From assembly GCA_963556495.2 (NCBI GenBank), contig OY747702.1, positions 48,657,286-48,721,285 of the forward strand: DNA of 64,000 nucleotides, written 5' to 3'. The notes under the pieces were generated by a model. That model was not told the origin of the DNA and did no database searches. It was given only the letters and a program-made list of their open reading frames with translations. Positions 24,425 to 36,117 of the stretch are shown piece by piece. Each line of letters opens with the position of its first letter. Positions within the stretch are counted from its first letter, which is position 1. The position numbers were made by a program, and so were the translations under genes. Source of the stretch: Valencia hispanica. Lineage: Eukaryota > Chordata > Actinopteri > Cyprinodontiformes > Valenciidae.

Positions 24425-24645
24425 TTGGATCTACAATGATTTACAGATCCCGTTTCTACAAAGACATGACTATTTTGTTAATTCAAATAAAATCTTTCAT
24501 ATTTACTTTAGTTATTGAGAAGATGAACAAAATAAAAAAAATGTCACAAAGAATTAGTTTTTTAATTAATTAAATTAATTTAATTTAATTAATTATGTGC
24601 CTTGTAATTGTTTTCAATTTGTAATGGAAAAAAGTTTGGACACCA
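24425..24645. repeat. DNA-element relic shared with 60236-60400
   Basis: GGATCTACAATGATT at the left and TTTGGACACCACTGC at the right occur in the same order at 60236 and 60385. The right phrase resembles a transposon terminus (CAGTGGTGTCCAAA on the other strand). An AT palindrome (TTAATTAATTAAATTAATTT) lies at 24561-24580. Confidence 0.45.
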
Positions 24646-25399
24646 CTGCTTTAGATGGACCAGGGTTCTGGGTCATCTTTAATGCCTTCCTCTTTCTCTA
24701 GGATTTAGGTCTGGAGACCAAAGTGGAAACAGAGGAAGAGGGATTTCTTGCAGCTGCAAGCTTTGCTGATATTTCAAAGAGTTCTGAGGAAATGGGCCCA
24801 CAGCACCACAGATCATTTAATATACCTAAATGTTGGTTTGAGGTGCTTCTCAGCTACTAACTCTCCTAACCCTTGCCAAATTTTTTTATTTAAATCTCAT
24901 TTAGGGCTTCAGCTGTCAAATATTTTAGTAGCGCAGCAACCTAGCAAGTATTCTGACAATCAAGTAATCGCATAAAGAAATCGAAGACATTTTGCAGTTA
25001 TTTAAATTTTACAACGTAAGCCTATTTTCAGAGCATCATAAAAAGAATAATATACCAGTTGTGTGGTATTTACTTAAATTTACGCACATTTATATGTGTT
25101 TGCTATAACTCGTTTGGGTTATATGCTTTGGCAATGTTGAAATAAATGTTGTCAATCAAAGGCGACAAAGTGGCTGGTGAACCTGCGGCTTACATTGGAC
25201 GCTTGAAGATGTTGCTGCATCAAATGCGTGCTTTTGTGGAACACTAATTCAGTTTGGCAGTAAACACACAGCACTGTTTTTTTCTCTGTTTAGCTTGTAG
25301 TTTTCCGCTACTTTTAACATTTTTTTTTTTCTGTCAGTGTTTCTTCTTATATCAATGCGTTTATTTCTGTCGGACATCCTTTAACAATTCAGACTCGTT
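24646..25399. other. Undefined sequence
   Basis: No supported gene. GGATTTAGGTCTGGAGACCA near 24702 is a phrase often found in Tc1-derived MITEs, but the context is not clear enough to define an element. Confidence 0.3.
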
Positions 25400-25407
25400 A
25401 GCATAAG

Positions 25408-26331
25408 CAGTGGCGGCTGGTGAAAAATATTCTAGGTGGGGCTGTGCTTTTCCTTTCCTTTTTTTAAATCAAACTTGTGCTTTCTGAGCATTGTGCACAG
25501 CTCCACTATTTCCTGAACTAAGTACAGCTCTTTTATTTCCTGTCTTACATCATACGACAAACGGATTAATCCAGGTGTGTCTGACCATTGTTGTAGTGAC
25601 TACTGAGGTCAGACACACCTGGATTGATCAGTTTGTCCAATACAGACAGGAAATAAAAGGGCTGTACTTAGTTCAGGAAGTAGTGGAGCTGTGCATATAG
25701 CTTATTAAGTCATTTTCAATAATCATCTCAAAACAATTGAACATAAACGGCTGGATACCAGTTGGCTACTATGTGAAATACTGATTATTTTAATGCCAAT
25801 ATTAACAACTTGAGGCATTCTTATTCTAAACATAAATACAATATTGCCCAAACAAGTTTAGAACCAAACTGTAAACAAATAACTTATTAGGTTTACACAA
25901 AAATTTTACACACAAAGCTTACAGCAGCGCCCCCTTGTGGCAAAGAAATCACACTGCCAATGTCACCACCAGGTATCTTCCCCGTCCTCACACCAGCCTT
26001 GGGGCGATTTCTCTATCGCCCTTCATGTGGCCGAATCAACGACGCTGATTGGATAAATTCCTGTTGCTATGTGCGAATTTCTTGTCAGTGATTGGCTGGC
26101 TGCTGCACTGCTTGGGGCGATTTTTCTGTCGCCCCAGCTGCTACGCAGCGGGAGCTTTTTCTCCGAAAATGATATATATTTTTATATATGATACTTTGTT
26201 ATGAATTTAAACTCACAATTAACTTAGAATATGTGATTATTGTTAATAAAATTAAAAAAAAGAATCAAAAACACTTGGGAAACACTGGGGGGGGCGGCGC
26301 CCTATCGCCCTCTATTGGCCAGTCGCCACTG
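25408..26331. mobile_element. hAT element with exact target duplication
   Basis: Termini CAGTGGCGGCTGG and CCAGTCGCCACTG are inverted copies (one mismatch). The 8-bp duplication AGCATAAG occurs at 25400-25407 and 26332-26339. Interior has two copies of a GGGGCGATTTCTCTATCGCCC-like hairpin (25992 and 26113). No transposase. It carries the foldback at 25494-25695. Confidence 0.9.
25494..25695. repeat. ~200-bp foldback (inverted repeat)
   Basis: The left arm from TGCACAGCTCCACTATTTCC pairs with the right arm ending AGTAGTGGAGCTGTGCA; arms run about 90-100 bases each around a short centre near 25590-25605 (TGTTGTAGTGACTACT). The 69-codon frame over it is a by-product. Its position inside a hAT suggests a palindromic MITE inserted there. 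Confidence 0.85.
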
Positions 26332-26339
26332 AGCATAAG

Positions 26340-26861
26340 CTAAATAATTGAGATGTATATCCAGACTGAACGTCACCCGTAAGCGAGGTTATTCTGTAAT
26401 GGAAATAACTATCCGGGTGGACGTGCGGTATACAGTAGTAATACTACTACTCGAGGAATTGTTTCAATACCCATCTCTTCGGACCAAAGCCGGCTATTCA
26501 AAGTAAACTAGCGTCTTGCTTGTATGTTTTTAGCTTTTAGGACAGAAAAGGCCTTTTAGATTATGGATTATCTGGCTCTGCACAGGGTTTGAAGGTTTTC
26601 TGTTGTCTCTCTCTCTTAATCTGGAGACACCTTACGTATTGGTCCGAATCCAAACATTTCTGGTACAGTTCTTCTCTTGTCTTTCCCATTTTGTAGCGTG
26701 TTTGAGAGAAATAGGCCTGTCTTGTCATCCCTCATGGAGGCAGAAAGTCATAGTTTTCTTGTTGAAAGATCCTTGAACCTCGAATCAACTTAAAAAGTTG
26801 AGGTGTTTAATAAATAAAATGCTTGAGTTCTGGTTATTTTAAGTTCATTGGGTTGCCAGTA
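26340..26861. other. Undefined sequence
   Basis: No gene or element recognised. Confidence 0.3.
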
Positions 26862-26869
26862 GTTATGAC

Positions 26870-27971
26870 CATGGGCGCCGTAAAGGGGTGGAAGGTTAGG
26901 ACTTTTCTAAGGGCCCAGGCTGATGAAGGGCCCAGAAGAGCCTACCCCTTTTTTTCTTTTCCTATCTATTTTCTCATTTTAATACATACGTTAAATGTGC
27001 TAGGGCCCCTCATGCCCTTAATGTGTATTTTGTCAATTTTGACCATAGATTTAATATTTAACAAATAATTTATTTACTGTTTCAGTCACACCCCTCCCCT
27101 TTACAATGCTTCATTCCACCTGTCCTTCCGAGCTGCTTGCTAGCAGCATTGCCAACTTAGCAACCTTGTCTAACGACTTTTTTTCCCAAAAAGCGCCTAG
27201 CGACAAATCTAGCGACATTTCTGACCACCCTTAGCTACTTTCTGTGAAACTTTGTCGCCGATATTTCCTGCATTTTAGAGACCCAGCTTGCTCCTTCCCG
27301 AAGCTCAGAAAGGGAAGGATCTGCGCATGTGTACGCAGCATGATCAGACTAAGTCCACTGGCCACTCATAAACCTTTTTCCGTTCATTTCATCCACTCAC
27401 AAACAAAGTTGTTTACACTCACAAAGTTGTTTAGTAGTTAACATTAATTCAAAAGTAAAAAGTAAATCGGCATGTATATAGACCGATCTTTCAACGAGAA
27501 TTAAGGCAGAAGCTTGTCTGTTTCACGCTGCATCACTCACCTGTGGTGCATTCAAGGAACGTTCGAAATGTATGGGGAGTTCAAAAACATAGGACATTTT
27601 AAAGTTATGACAAAAAACCCCACTGAAAATAATACCGTAAGCAATAAACTGTTTAACGGCGGTTGGCAAGAAAAATTGGATGCATGCTAAATATGCCCTA
27701 CTTATTTTTACAAAGTACAAAAAAAACAAACAGCATCTATATTCTCTATTTTTATTTCATCTTCTTGAGATATCTCAGCAATTTTTTTTCTCCAGAAATT
27801 TAAATTTTGTTTAAAAAGGTCTTTGATGTCCAGTTGCAATTTGATATCTTGTAAATTTGTACCCGTTTTCTCAACAGTTTACTGTTAACTGGGGTACATT
27901 TTATCTGTAAAAAATGAGGGCCCAGAAATTTTTTTTTTCCATAGGGCCCAGAATTTCTGGTGGCACCCCTG
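26870..27971. mobile_element. hAT element with exact target duplication
   Basis: Termini CATGGGCGCCG and (antisense) CAGGGGTGCCACC are related inverted ends, with GGGCCCAG motifs just inside both. The 8-bp duplication GTTATGAC is at 26862-26869 and 27972-27979. Inside is a stretch with CTAGCGACAAATCTAGCGAC-type repeats. The element has an inverted relative at 36118-37212. No transposase recognised. Confidence 0.85.
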
Positions 27972-27979
27972 GTTATGAC

Positions 27980-29283
27980 AGTTGTAATAAATAAATTAAA
28001 AAAAACAAATGAACAAAAACACTATTTTCTCAATAAATGTTTCTGTTCTGATCCTGCTTCTGCAATAAAAAGCTGAATATATATTATTTACCAGTGATTC
28101 AAGATGGCTCTGTGAGCTGTTTTGATCCTTGAACATCATAATGTCTGAGTTTTTAGTTAAAGGGCTGAACATGATCTGGATCCCATGCATGGCGTCATTT
28201 TCTTCCCCCTTTTTTGCATTTTAATTTAGCGGCAATACAGAGGCGTAACAAAGGTCGTTGAACCCGTTTCCAGTTGTTGGAGGTACAAAGGCTGATCCCA
28301 CTGAGGAACTTAATTACTATTCGGCTTTTATTTCCATCAGACTGCAGCAAAAAGATATGGAAGATAGAGAGAGGAGAAGATTTAATTTCCCCCAAGCTAA
28401 TATAACACCAGTGTCATTTATATTGAGCACAGTCTGGGAATTTCAAACCAGAGAGAAACCTCAAAGACCAATTTGTTCATTTTTCAAAAATGACATTTTA
28501 TGGAGGTTCAATATCTGCAACCTTGACTTTTAAATAAAGGATTTAGAGTCGTCGTTGATGGTGGCTGCAGTTCGGCTTTCCTCACTAATTAGGAACAAAG
28601 TGAACCTAATAGCTTAAACAGCAAGCAGCGGTGGACTTCCCTGGCGCAATAAAGCCTGCAGTCTTTATAGCAAAACAATTAATTTCTTCGGTCAATGTCT
28701 GCTCTATCCTTGAGATGCACTCTGTTTTAATTGCACTGCAACACTCGACGGCGTTTGCTGCCTGTTCTGTGACAACCTTCAGAAAAATCCGAGGCCTTAA
28801 CATAGAGCAGGTGATAAAATGCGTCGTGTTTCTGCATGTGAAGCGTACAGTAAGATGGTTTTTGCACATTCTCTGTGACAGCTGGGATTTCTTTTCTCCA
28901 CCTTTTCCCTCGTCAGTGCCGAGGTTTTATTGACATGTTTACCTCTGTGAAGATCTTGTTTCCGCCTGTGATGGTTTCATGACAGGCTGCGGTGGAGTCT
29001 GAGTCAGATATTGTGTGAAATTTTGAATTTGTAGTTCAGATTTTATCTTCGTTTTATTTTATTTTTGAACAAAATATGAAATGAATTTAATTTAAATAAT
29101 TTGAAAGTTCAAGGAATTATTATTTTTCTATAATCAACTTAAATCATGTTTTTCAACATTTGAACTATTTTTTTATTGGGTGTATTAAGCATTCGTGCTC
29201 CAGACTAACACTTCCAGAGTCCCCAATTTAGCAAAATTGGAAACTATTGATAGACAAAAGATTTTTGAATTAAAGGAAACTGC
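27980..29283. other. Undefined sequence
   Basis: No supported gene. Frames at 28258-28533 and 28606-28933 are open for about 90-100 codons without recognisable domains or splice context. Confidence 0.3.
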
Positions 29284-32053
29284 GGATGGATGGATGGAGG
29301 AATAAAAGACTGGATGGATGGATGGATGGATGGATAGATGGATGGATGACTAACCGACTGGATGGATGAATGGAGGACTAACAGACTGGATGAATGATGG
29401 ATGGATGGATGGATGGATGGATGGTGGACTAACAGACTGGATGGATGGATGAATGATGGATGGATGGTGGACTAACAGACTGGATGGATGGATGAATGAT
29501 GGATGGATGGTGGACTAACAGACTGGATGGATGGATGATTGGACGGACGGACAGATGGAGGACTAAAAGACTGGATGGATGGATGGAAGGAAGACAAAGG
29601 ATGGATGGATGGATGGATGGATGGAAGACAAAGGATGGATGGATGGAAGACAAAGGATGGATGGATGGATGGAAGACAAAGGATGGATGGATGGATGGAA
29701 GACAAAGGATGGATGGATGGATGGAAGACAAAGGATGGATGGATGGATGGAAGACAAAGGATGGATGGATGGATGGAAGACAAAGGATGGATGGATGGAT
29801 GGAAGACAAAGGATGGATGGATGGATGGAAGACAAAGGATGGATGGATGGATGGATGGAAGACAAAGGATGGATGGATGGATGGATGGAAGACAAAGGAT
29901 GGATGGATGGATGGATGGATGGATGGAAGACAAAGGATGGATGGATGGATGGATGGATGGAAGACAAAGGATGGATGGATGGATGGAAGACAAAGGATGG
30001 ATGGATGGATGGAAGACAAAGGATGGATGGATGGATGGAAGACAAAGGATGGATGGATGGATGGAAGACAAAGGATGGATGGATGGATGGAAGACAAAGG
30101 ATGGATGGATGGATGGAAGACAAAGGATGGATGGATAGATGGAAGACAAAGGATGGATGGATGGATGGAAGACAAAGGATGGATGGATGGATGGAAGACA
30201 AAGGATGGATGGATGGATGGATGGATGGAAGACAAAGGATGGATGGATGGATGGAAGACAAAGGATGGATGGATGGATGGAAGACAAAGGATGGATGGAT
30301 GGATGGATGGAAGACAAAGGATGGATGGATGGATGGATGGAAGACAAGGATGGATGGATGGATGGAAGACAAAGGATGGATGGATGGAAGACAAAGGATG
30401 GATGGATGGAAGACAAAGGATGGATGGATGGAAGACAAAGGATGGATGGATGGAAGACAAAGGATGGATGGATGGATGGATGGATGGAAGACAAAGGATG
30501 GATGGATGGACGGATGGAAGACAAAGGATGGATGGATGGACGGATGGAAGACAATGGATGGATGGATGGATGGATGGAAGACAATGGAAGGATGGATGGA
30601 TGGATGGAAGACAATGGATGGATGGATGGATGGAAGACAAAGGATGGATGGATAGATGGAAGACAAAGGATGGATGGATGGATGGAAGACAAAGGATGGA
30701 TGGATGGATGGAAGACAAAGGATGGATGGATGGATGGAAGACAAAGGATGGATGGATGGATGGATGGATGGATGGAAGACAAAGGATGGATGGATGAATG
30801 GATGGAAGACAAAGGATGGATGGATGGAAGACAAAGGATGGATGGATGGATGGAAAGGTAAAAGGATGAATGAATGATGGATGGAAGACTAAAAGGATGG
30901 ATGAATGATGGATGGAAGGCTAAAAGGATGGATGGATGGAAGGCTAAAAGGATGGATGGAAGGATGGATGGATGATGGATGGATGGAGGACTAACAGGGT
31001 GGATGGATGATGGATGGATGGAGGACTAACAGGGTGGATGGATGGATGGATGGAAGGATGGTGGACTAACAGGGTGGATGGATGGATGGATGGATGGATG
31101 GAAGGCTAAAAGGATGGATGGATGAGGACTAAAATACTGGATAGATGGATGGAGGACTAACGGATGGATGATGGATGGATGGAGGACTAACAGGATGGAT
31201 AGATGGAGGACTAACAGGATGGATGGATGGATGGAGGACTAACAGGATGGATGGATGGAGGACTAACAGGATGGATGGATGATGGATGGATGGAGGACTA
31301 ACAGGGTGGATGGATGGATGGAGGACTAACAGGGTGGATGGATGGATGGATGGATGGATGGAAGGCTAAAAGGATGGATGGATGAGGACTAAAATACTGG
31401 ATAGATGGATGGAGGACTAACGGATGGATGATGGATGGATGGAGGACTAACAGGATGGATGGATGGAGGACTAACAGGATGGATGGATGATGGATGGATG
31501 GAGGACTAACAGGGTGGATGGATGGATGGAGGACTAACAGGGTGGATGGATGGATGGAAGGCTAAAAGGATGGATGGATGGAAGACTAAAAGGATGGATG
31601 GATGAGGACTAAAATATTGGATAGATGGATGGAGGACTAACAGGATGGATGGATGAATGGATGGATGGAGGACTAACAGGGTGGATGAATGGATGTAAGG
31701 CTAAAAGGATGGATGAATGGAAGGCTAAAAGGATGGATGGATGGAAGACTAAAAGGATGGATGGATGAGGACTAAAATATTGGATAGATGGATGGAGGAC
31801 TAACAGGATGGATGGATGGATGGAGGACTAACAGGATGAATGGAGGACTAACAGGATGGATGGATGAATGGATGGATGGAGGACTAACAGGGTGGATGGA
31901 TGGATGGATGGAAGGCTAAAAGGATGGATGGATGGAAGACTAAAAGGATGGATGGATGAGGACTAACAGGATGGATGGATGGATGGAGGACTAACAGGAT
32001 GGATGGATGGAGGACTAACAGGATGGATGAATGAATGGATGGATGGAAGACTA
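29284..32053. repeat. GGAT-based satellite / minisatellite array, 2.8 kb
   Basis: Three blocks. 29284-29590: TGGATGGATGG with GACTAACAGACTGG spacers. 29590-30860: a regular unit of 26 bases, GAAGACAAAG followed by GGAT repeats, with neighbours 4 or 8 bases shorter or longer. 30860-32053: GGAT repeats with GAGGACTAACAGG, GAAGGCTAAAAGG and GAGGACTAAAATACTGG spacers. Because 26 is not a multiple of 3 and the unit has no stop, the array is open in most frames on both strands (up to ~446 codons, translating to WMDG or IHPS repeats). These are not genes. Confidence 0.95.
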
Positions 32054-33985
32054 GAACATTTAGACAACAGGATCATGATCCACATCTACAAATACCAAAC
32101 CTTTTCCACTCTTTGTCATCTTTTCCAGATGTTCCCGACCAGGTGATCTAATTCCAGACTTTTCCAGACTCTGGGTTGGTTTATTAATCAGTCATGCTTT
32201 AACAAATTAAATTCAAATGCCTCTCTCTGCAGCTCAAACTAATTACTCTTTCTGTGTAGTCCTTGTTAATACTGATGCTGTTAGCATGAAACGCCTAAAG
32301 AGGGGCCCAGAAATGTGTCTGTTCCCTTCACATTAGCGGAGCTTTGATTTGATTACTCGCTGCAGAGCATTAACTCAGCTCTGACCGAGCCTAGATCGTG
32401 CAGCATTCCACCACACTCTCTGCTTCTGTTGCCTGCTCTGCTGCTATAAATTTAGATGGGCGAAACGCTCAGCGAGTGCACTTTTGACGCCTTATGTAGG
32501 TCAATTCTTCTTCGGTGCCGTGTGATGAGCGATTTGGTTTTGTGGAAAAGGAAACTGCAGTTTTATTATTCATACTCCAACAGAGATGGGAGATTTGGTG
32601 CGTTAAAGCGTGGTGTTGTAATTTCCCCTCCTCGCAGGAAGTGTTATTCCTTCTCTCCTAAATTGAAATTAAAATGAACATTCGATGTTGGTCCGAAATG
32701 TTTTTCAGCCTCAAAAATCTTGTTAAGATTCATCCTTGGAAGGCCCATTTTCAGCTTAAAAGCATTCAATTTTACCTTTTTGCTGCCGTTTCTATATGAG
32801 CTTCCCAGTTTGGGATTCATTGAGTTCATTTTTTTCTTATTTGATTACAAACGTGGCTTTTCTGACTTCAGGTTTAATGCAATTGGGCTCCACCAAATGG
32901 ACCCAAACCCTCGAGTAATTTCTCTACAGTACAACAGCTGAACACACGAGGTGAGTAGCGTGAAATTGACCTTGGGAAAGCAGCATTCTGTGTGCGTTAC
33001 CTTGTGAAGATTGTTATTCAGAGAAACCAGACTTAATGGCTTTTATTTGGGGACTCTGACTCTCCGCGGAATGAGCACCACCTTAATGCCCTTACAAATA
33101 TTGCCTCGTGGTGGCTGCACTTTAACGGCTGCTGGATAATCACCGGTTGAGATAAAATCACATCTTTTCTTCAAAGTAGCTTATCCGTGTTTGCTGCTTC
33201 AGAGCCGTATGAGGTCCCCGTATGGCTTTATGGTGGCGTCTCTTCTGTTGATCTAATTGGATACCCTCTGTTGCCTACGATGAATCATTGCCGGACCTCC
33301 TCTCCCCTCTGAAGTACTTATTTTTATTGAATGCATGGTTCCCCTGAAACTCAAGCCTCTGTTTTAAAACTTGTATCTTTCTCTTGGCTCCAGTCATTGA
33401 TCTTTCTTTCCTCTTCTTCATCTTGTCCTTTTTTTTTTTTTTACAGCTGTGTGTTGCAATATCACTTTTTATTCCTGTGGCAGATTGTATGCCTGCTTTT
33501 ATGTCCTCTGCCTCCCCAGAGAAAGGCTCTACGTTCAGGCAGTTCCCTCCTCTCTGCTAATTGTCTCCTAATTTGACAAATGCACTTTAAGATGGAAAGA
33601 AAAAAGCGTCTTGACTTTATGTCTGTGTTACAGGAGTGACATAACCACTTCTGCTCCATATATCTGGTCATGATTCTTGGCCTCTGTTGAGACAGAGGAA
33701 GCTCTGCTGCAGCACTCAGTTTAGTGGTCAAACTATATTCAGCATATCGTTGCTTGTTCAAAGTAAGCTCACCACCGATAGCGTGAGTAAGTTGTGATTC
33801 TTGATCGTCTACTAACTCTTTTTCTGTTTTTGTGTGTGTTTTTTTAGATTTTTAAAGTTATCATTTAACTTCTCGGTTCACTCCCTCTGAATTCTTTCAT
33901 TGGCCAGCAAGCAAAATAAATAAATCTCTGGACTGAAGTACTTCTGTTTTCTCCTGAAGCTCTGAATACACTCAGTCTTATGCTC
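32054..33985. other. Undefined sequence
   Basis: No supported gene or transposon in this 1.9-kb stretch. An exon-like interval at 32871-32950 was rejected. A T tract lies at 33427-33442. Confidence 0.3.
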
Positions 33986-33989
33986 AGCT

Positions 33990-34955
33990 TTACATTAAAA
34001 TGTCACAAGGTGACTTTGAATCCATTCAAACCCTAAATCAATTCAATCAATTTCTCCAGCTGAACAGAAACACTTAAAGAGGAACGATCAAGAGTCACCA
34101 CACAGCTTCAGTTAATACAGCTAGAAACTACTGATCAGGCCCTAAATCTAGGTGTAGTAATGGACTCAGACCTGAACCACCAGGGTCACATAGGCAATAA
34201 CAAGGTCAGCGTTCTATCACCTGAAGAACATTTCTAGGATTAAAGGACTGATGTCCCAACAGGACCTCGAAAAACTTATCGGTGCGTTTATCTTTATTCG
34301 GATTAATTACTGCAACAGCGTCTTCACAGGTCTGCCTAAAAAGTCAATTAGACAGCTGCAGCTGATCCAGAACGCTGCTGCTCGTGTTCCTCACTAGAAC
34401 CAGGAAAGTAGAGCACATCACCCCAGTTCTAAAGTCCTTACACTGGCTCCCTGTAGCTCAGAGAATAGACTTGAAAATACTCCTACTGGTTTATAAATCA
34501 TTGAATGGCTTAGCACCAAAGTATGTTGAAGACCTGTTGTCACCATATCAACCACCAAGACCACTCAGGTCCTCCAACTCTAGCCTACTAAACATCCCTA
34601 GAATCAGAAGCAAACATGGAGAAGCAGCTTTCAGTTTCTATGCTCCCCTTATCTGGAACAGACTTCCTGACGAGTGTAGAGCTGCTGAAACTCTGAACTG
34701 GTTTAAATCGAGACTAAAAACCCATCTGTTTAGAATTGCCTTTGAGTAAATGCTTGATGTCATATGTATGAAATGTGTTCATGCTCTCTTGCTTTACTGA
34801 TGCTTCTCTTGCTTTATTGACTTTTAATTTCCAATGTTATATTCAGTTTTTTCTTTTTTATTTCTTCTTTTTTTAATCACCAAATCATGTAAAGCACCTT
34901 GAATTATCCTGTTGCTGAAAGTGCTGTACAAATAAAATTGCCTTGCCTTGCCTTA
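33990..34955 (+). mobile_element. 5'-truncated L2 LINE copy
   Basis: Same family as 2765-8472. It begins within the RT region (TTTACATTAAAATGTCACAA), loses a piece around 34060, continues through the post-RT region and ends with AAATAAAATTGCCTTGCCTTG. The 3' end is the best preserved of the four copies in the window. Confidence 0.85.
34384..34749 (+). pseudogene. L2 ORF2 C-terminal fragment
   Basis: An open frame of 121 codons reading RTRKVEHITPVLKSLHWLPV, DLKILLLVYKSLNGLAPKYV and NRLPDECRAAETLNWF, the conserved C-terminal region of L2 ORF2 proteins, ending in a natural stop. The part before it (RT end) is in other frames and contains deletions. It serves as the intact reference for the broken C-terminus at 7930-8285. 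Confidence 0.85.
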
Positions 34956-34959
34956 GTCG

Positions 34960-35447
34960 ATTTTGTGAGTTTTTACAAATGGCGGGTTGGACATCCCCTA
35001 GCCAGTCACTGACCGACAGTCTTCTGGCGTTGCATTTTTAGCTCGACTCGGACAGACACTGTACATGCAGATCTAAATCGAGGTAATACCTTAACCAGAA
35101 TTGTGGCATTTATTCAAGTATACATGTTCAGTCAGGAAATCGATGTGCGTTAGACTCCACGACGGCAGGTGGTGACATGCGCCCTTTCCCGTTTGCATTC
35201 TTCCTGTTGGCCTATAGCACAAAAATGGTACAAATACTGGCGGTAGTGAAGTAGATGGAGTAAAAGCAGGATATGCACAATGGGCGAAGAAATAGACAAC
35301 AACGCACAGTACATTTTGTAAGCGCTGTGCTGTTTGGTTGTGCCACACTCGTTGCTGCTGCTGCTGTTGTTCCTGCTTCCGTGGTCTCGTCGGTTCCGGA
35401 AAGGGGGAGTTTCCAGGCCAGTAGTGGCTCGACTTAGCCGGGATGTC
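34960..35447. other. Undefined sequence
   Basis: No supported gene. A GCTGCTGCTGCTGTTGTT run at 35355-35372 gives polyglutamine in a minus-strand frame (138 codons, 35507-35091), with no other domain. Confidence 0.3.
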
Positions 35448-35455
35448 GCTTACAT

Positions 35456-35851
35456 TAGGGATGTGTATTGGCAAGAATCTGGTGATACGATATGTATCAC
35501 AAAACATGGAGGGGCGATACTATGAGTAAGGCAATATATTGTGAGTTTTGAAACTAAATTTAACTGTAGAAAAACATTCTAAACACTCCAACCTGTTTCA
35601 TATTTTAACACATCCAGTTTTATCACTAGATCTAGTTGATCCACTGGAACGAAGAAGGTGAAAACGTTCACAAACTACCAGTCACACTTTTAATTTTGCT
35701 ACAAAACTGACTGTCATCGTTAATGGCTCCATTCAAATTCTAGAAAATTAAACAAAAATGAAAATCGATACATTGCTTTCAAATATCCATACATTATCGT
35801 GACATAAAACATCGCGATATATCGGCGTATCGATATTTCCTTACATCCCTG
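35456..35851. mobile_element. hAT-type MITE (copy 1)
   Basis: Starts TAGGGATGTGTATTGG and ends ATTTCCTTACATCCCTG, with CGATAC-rich subterminal parts. Flanked by GCTTACAT (35448-35455) and GTTTACAT (35852-35859), an 8-bp duplication with one change. A sister copy is at 63276-63661, sharing the interior (for example TCACTAGATCTAGTTGATCC). No coding capacity. Confidence 0.85.
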
Positions 35852-35859
35852 GTTTACAT

Positions 35860-36110
35860 GCATAGAAATACGTTTTTTTTTAAACCACATCATCTGGGTG
35901 TGTTAGCTTTATTAGGAGTAGGCCAGTTCGGTTTGACTTCATCCATATACATGCATTTACCATTTTCCATAGTCAGACCGAACTGGAGATTTTTGTTGTA
36001 AGAATAACTGAATGAAAGGGGCAATTAAATAGGTAATGAAAAACCTCAGCAAGATATTGAGCTCCATTTTTACCAGCTTGTGTTTAGTACCTTTCTGGTT
36101 ACTAGGCAAC
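35860..36110. other. Undefined sequence
   Basis: No gene or element recognised. Confidence 0.25.
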
Positions 36111-36117
36111 AGGATAT

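Noticed and set aside
25491..25700. 69-codon frame
   Set aside because: It lies over the foldback and reads the palindrome; artefact.
29429..30877. Open frames of 199-446 codons on both strands
   Set aside because: They are produced by the stop-free GGAT repeat unit and appear in several frames at once; not genes.
32871..32950. Exon-like interval between TGACTTCAG and GAG|GTGAGT
   Set aside because: All three frames contain stops or end at once, and no neighbouring exon was seen; a non-coding exon cannot be excluded.
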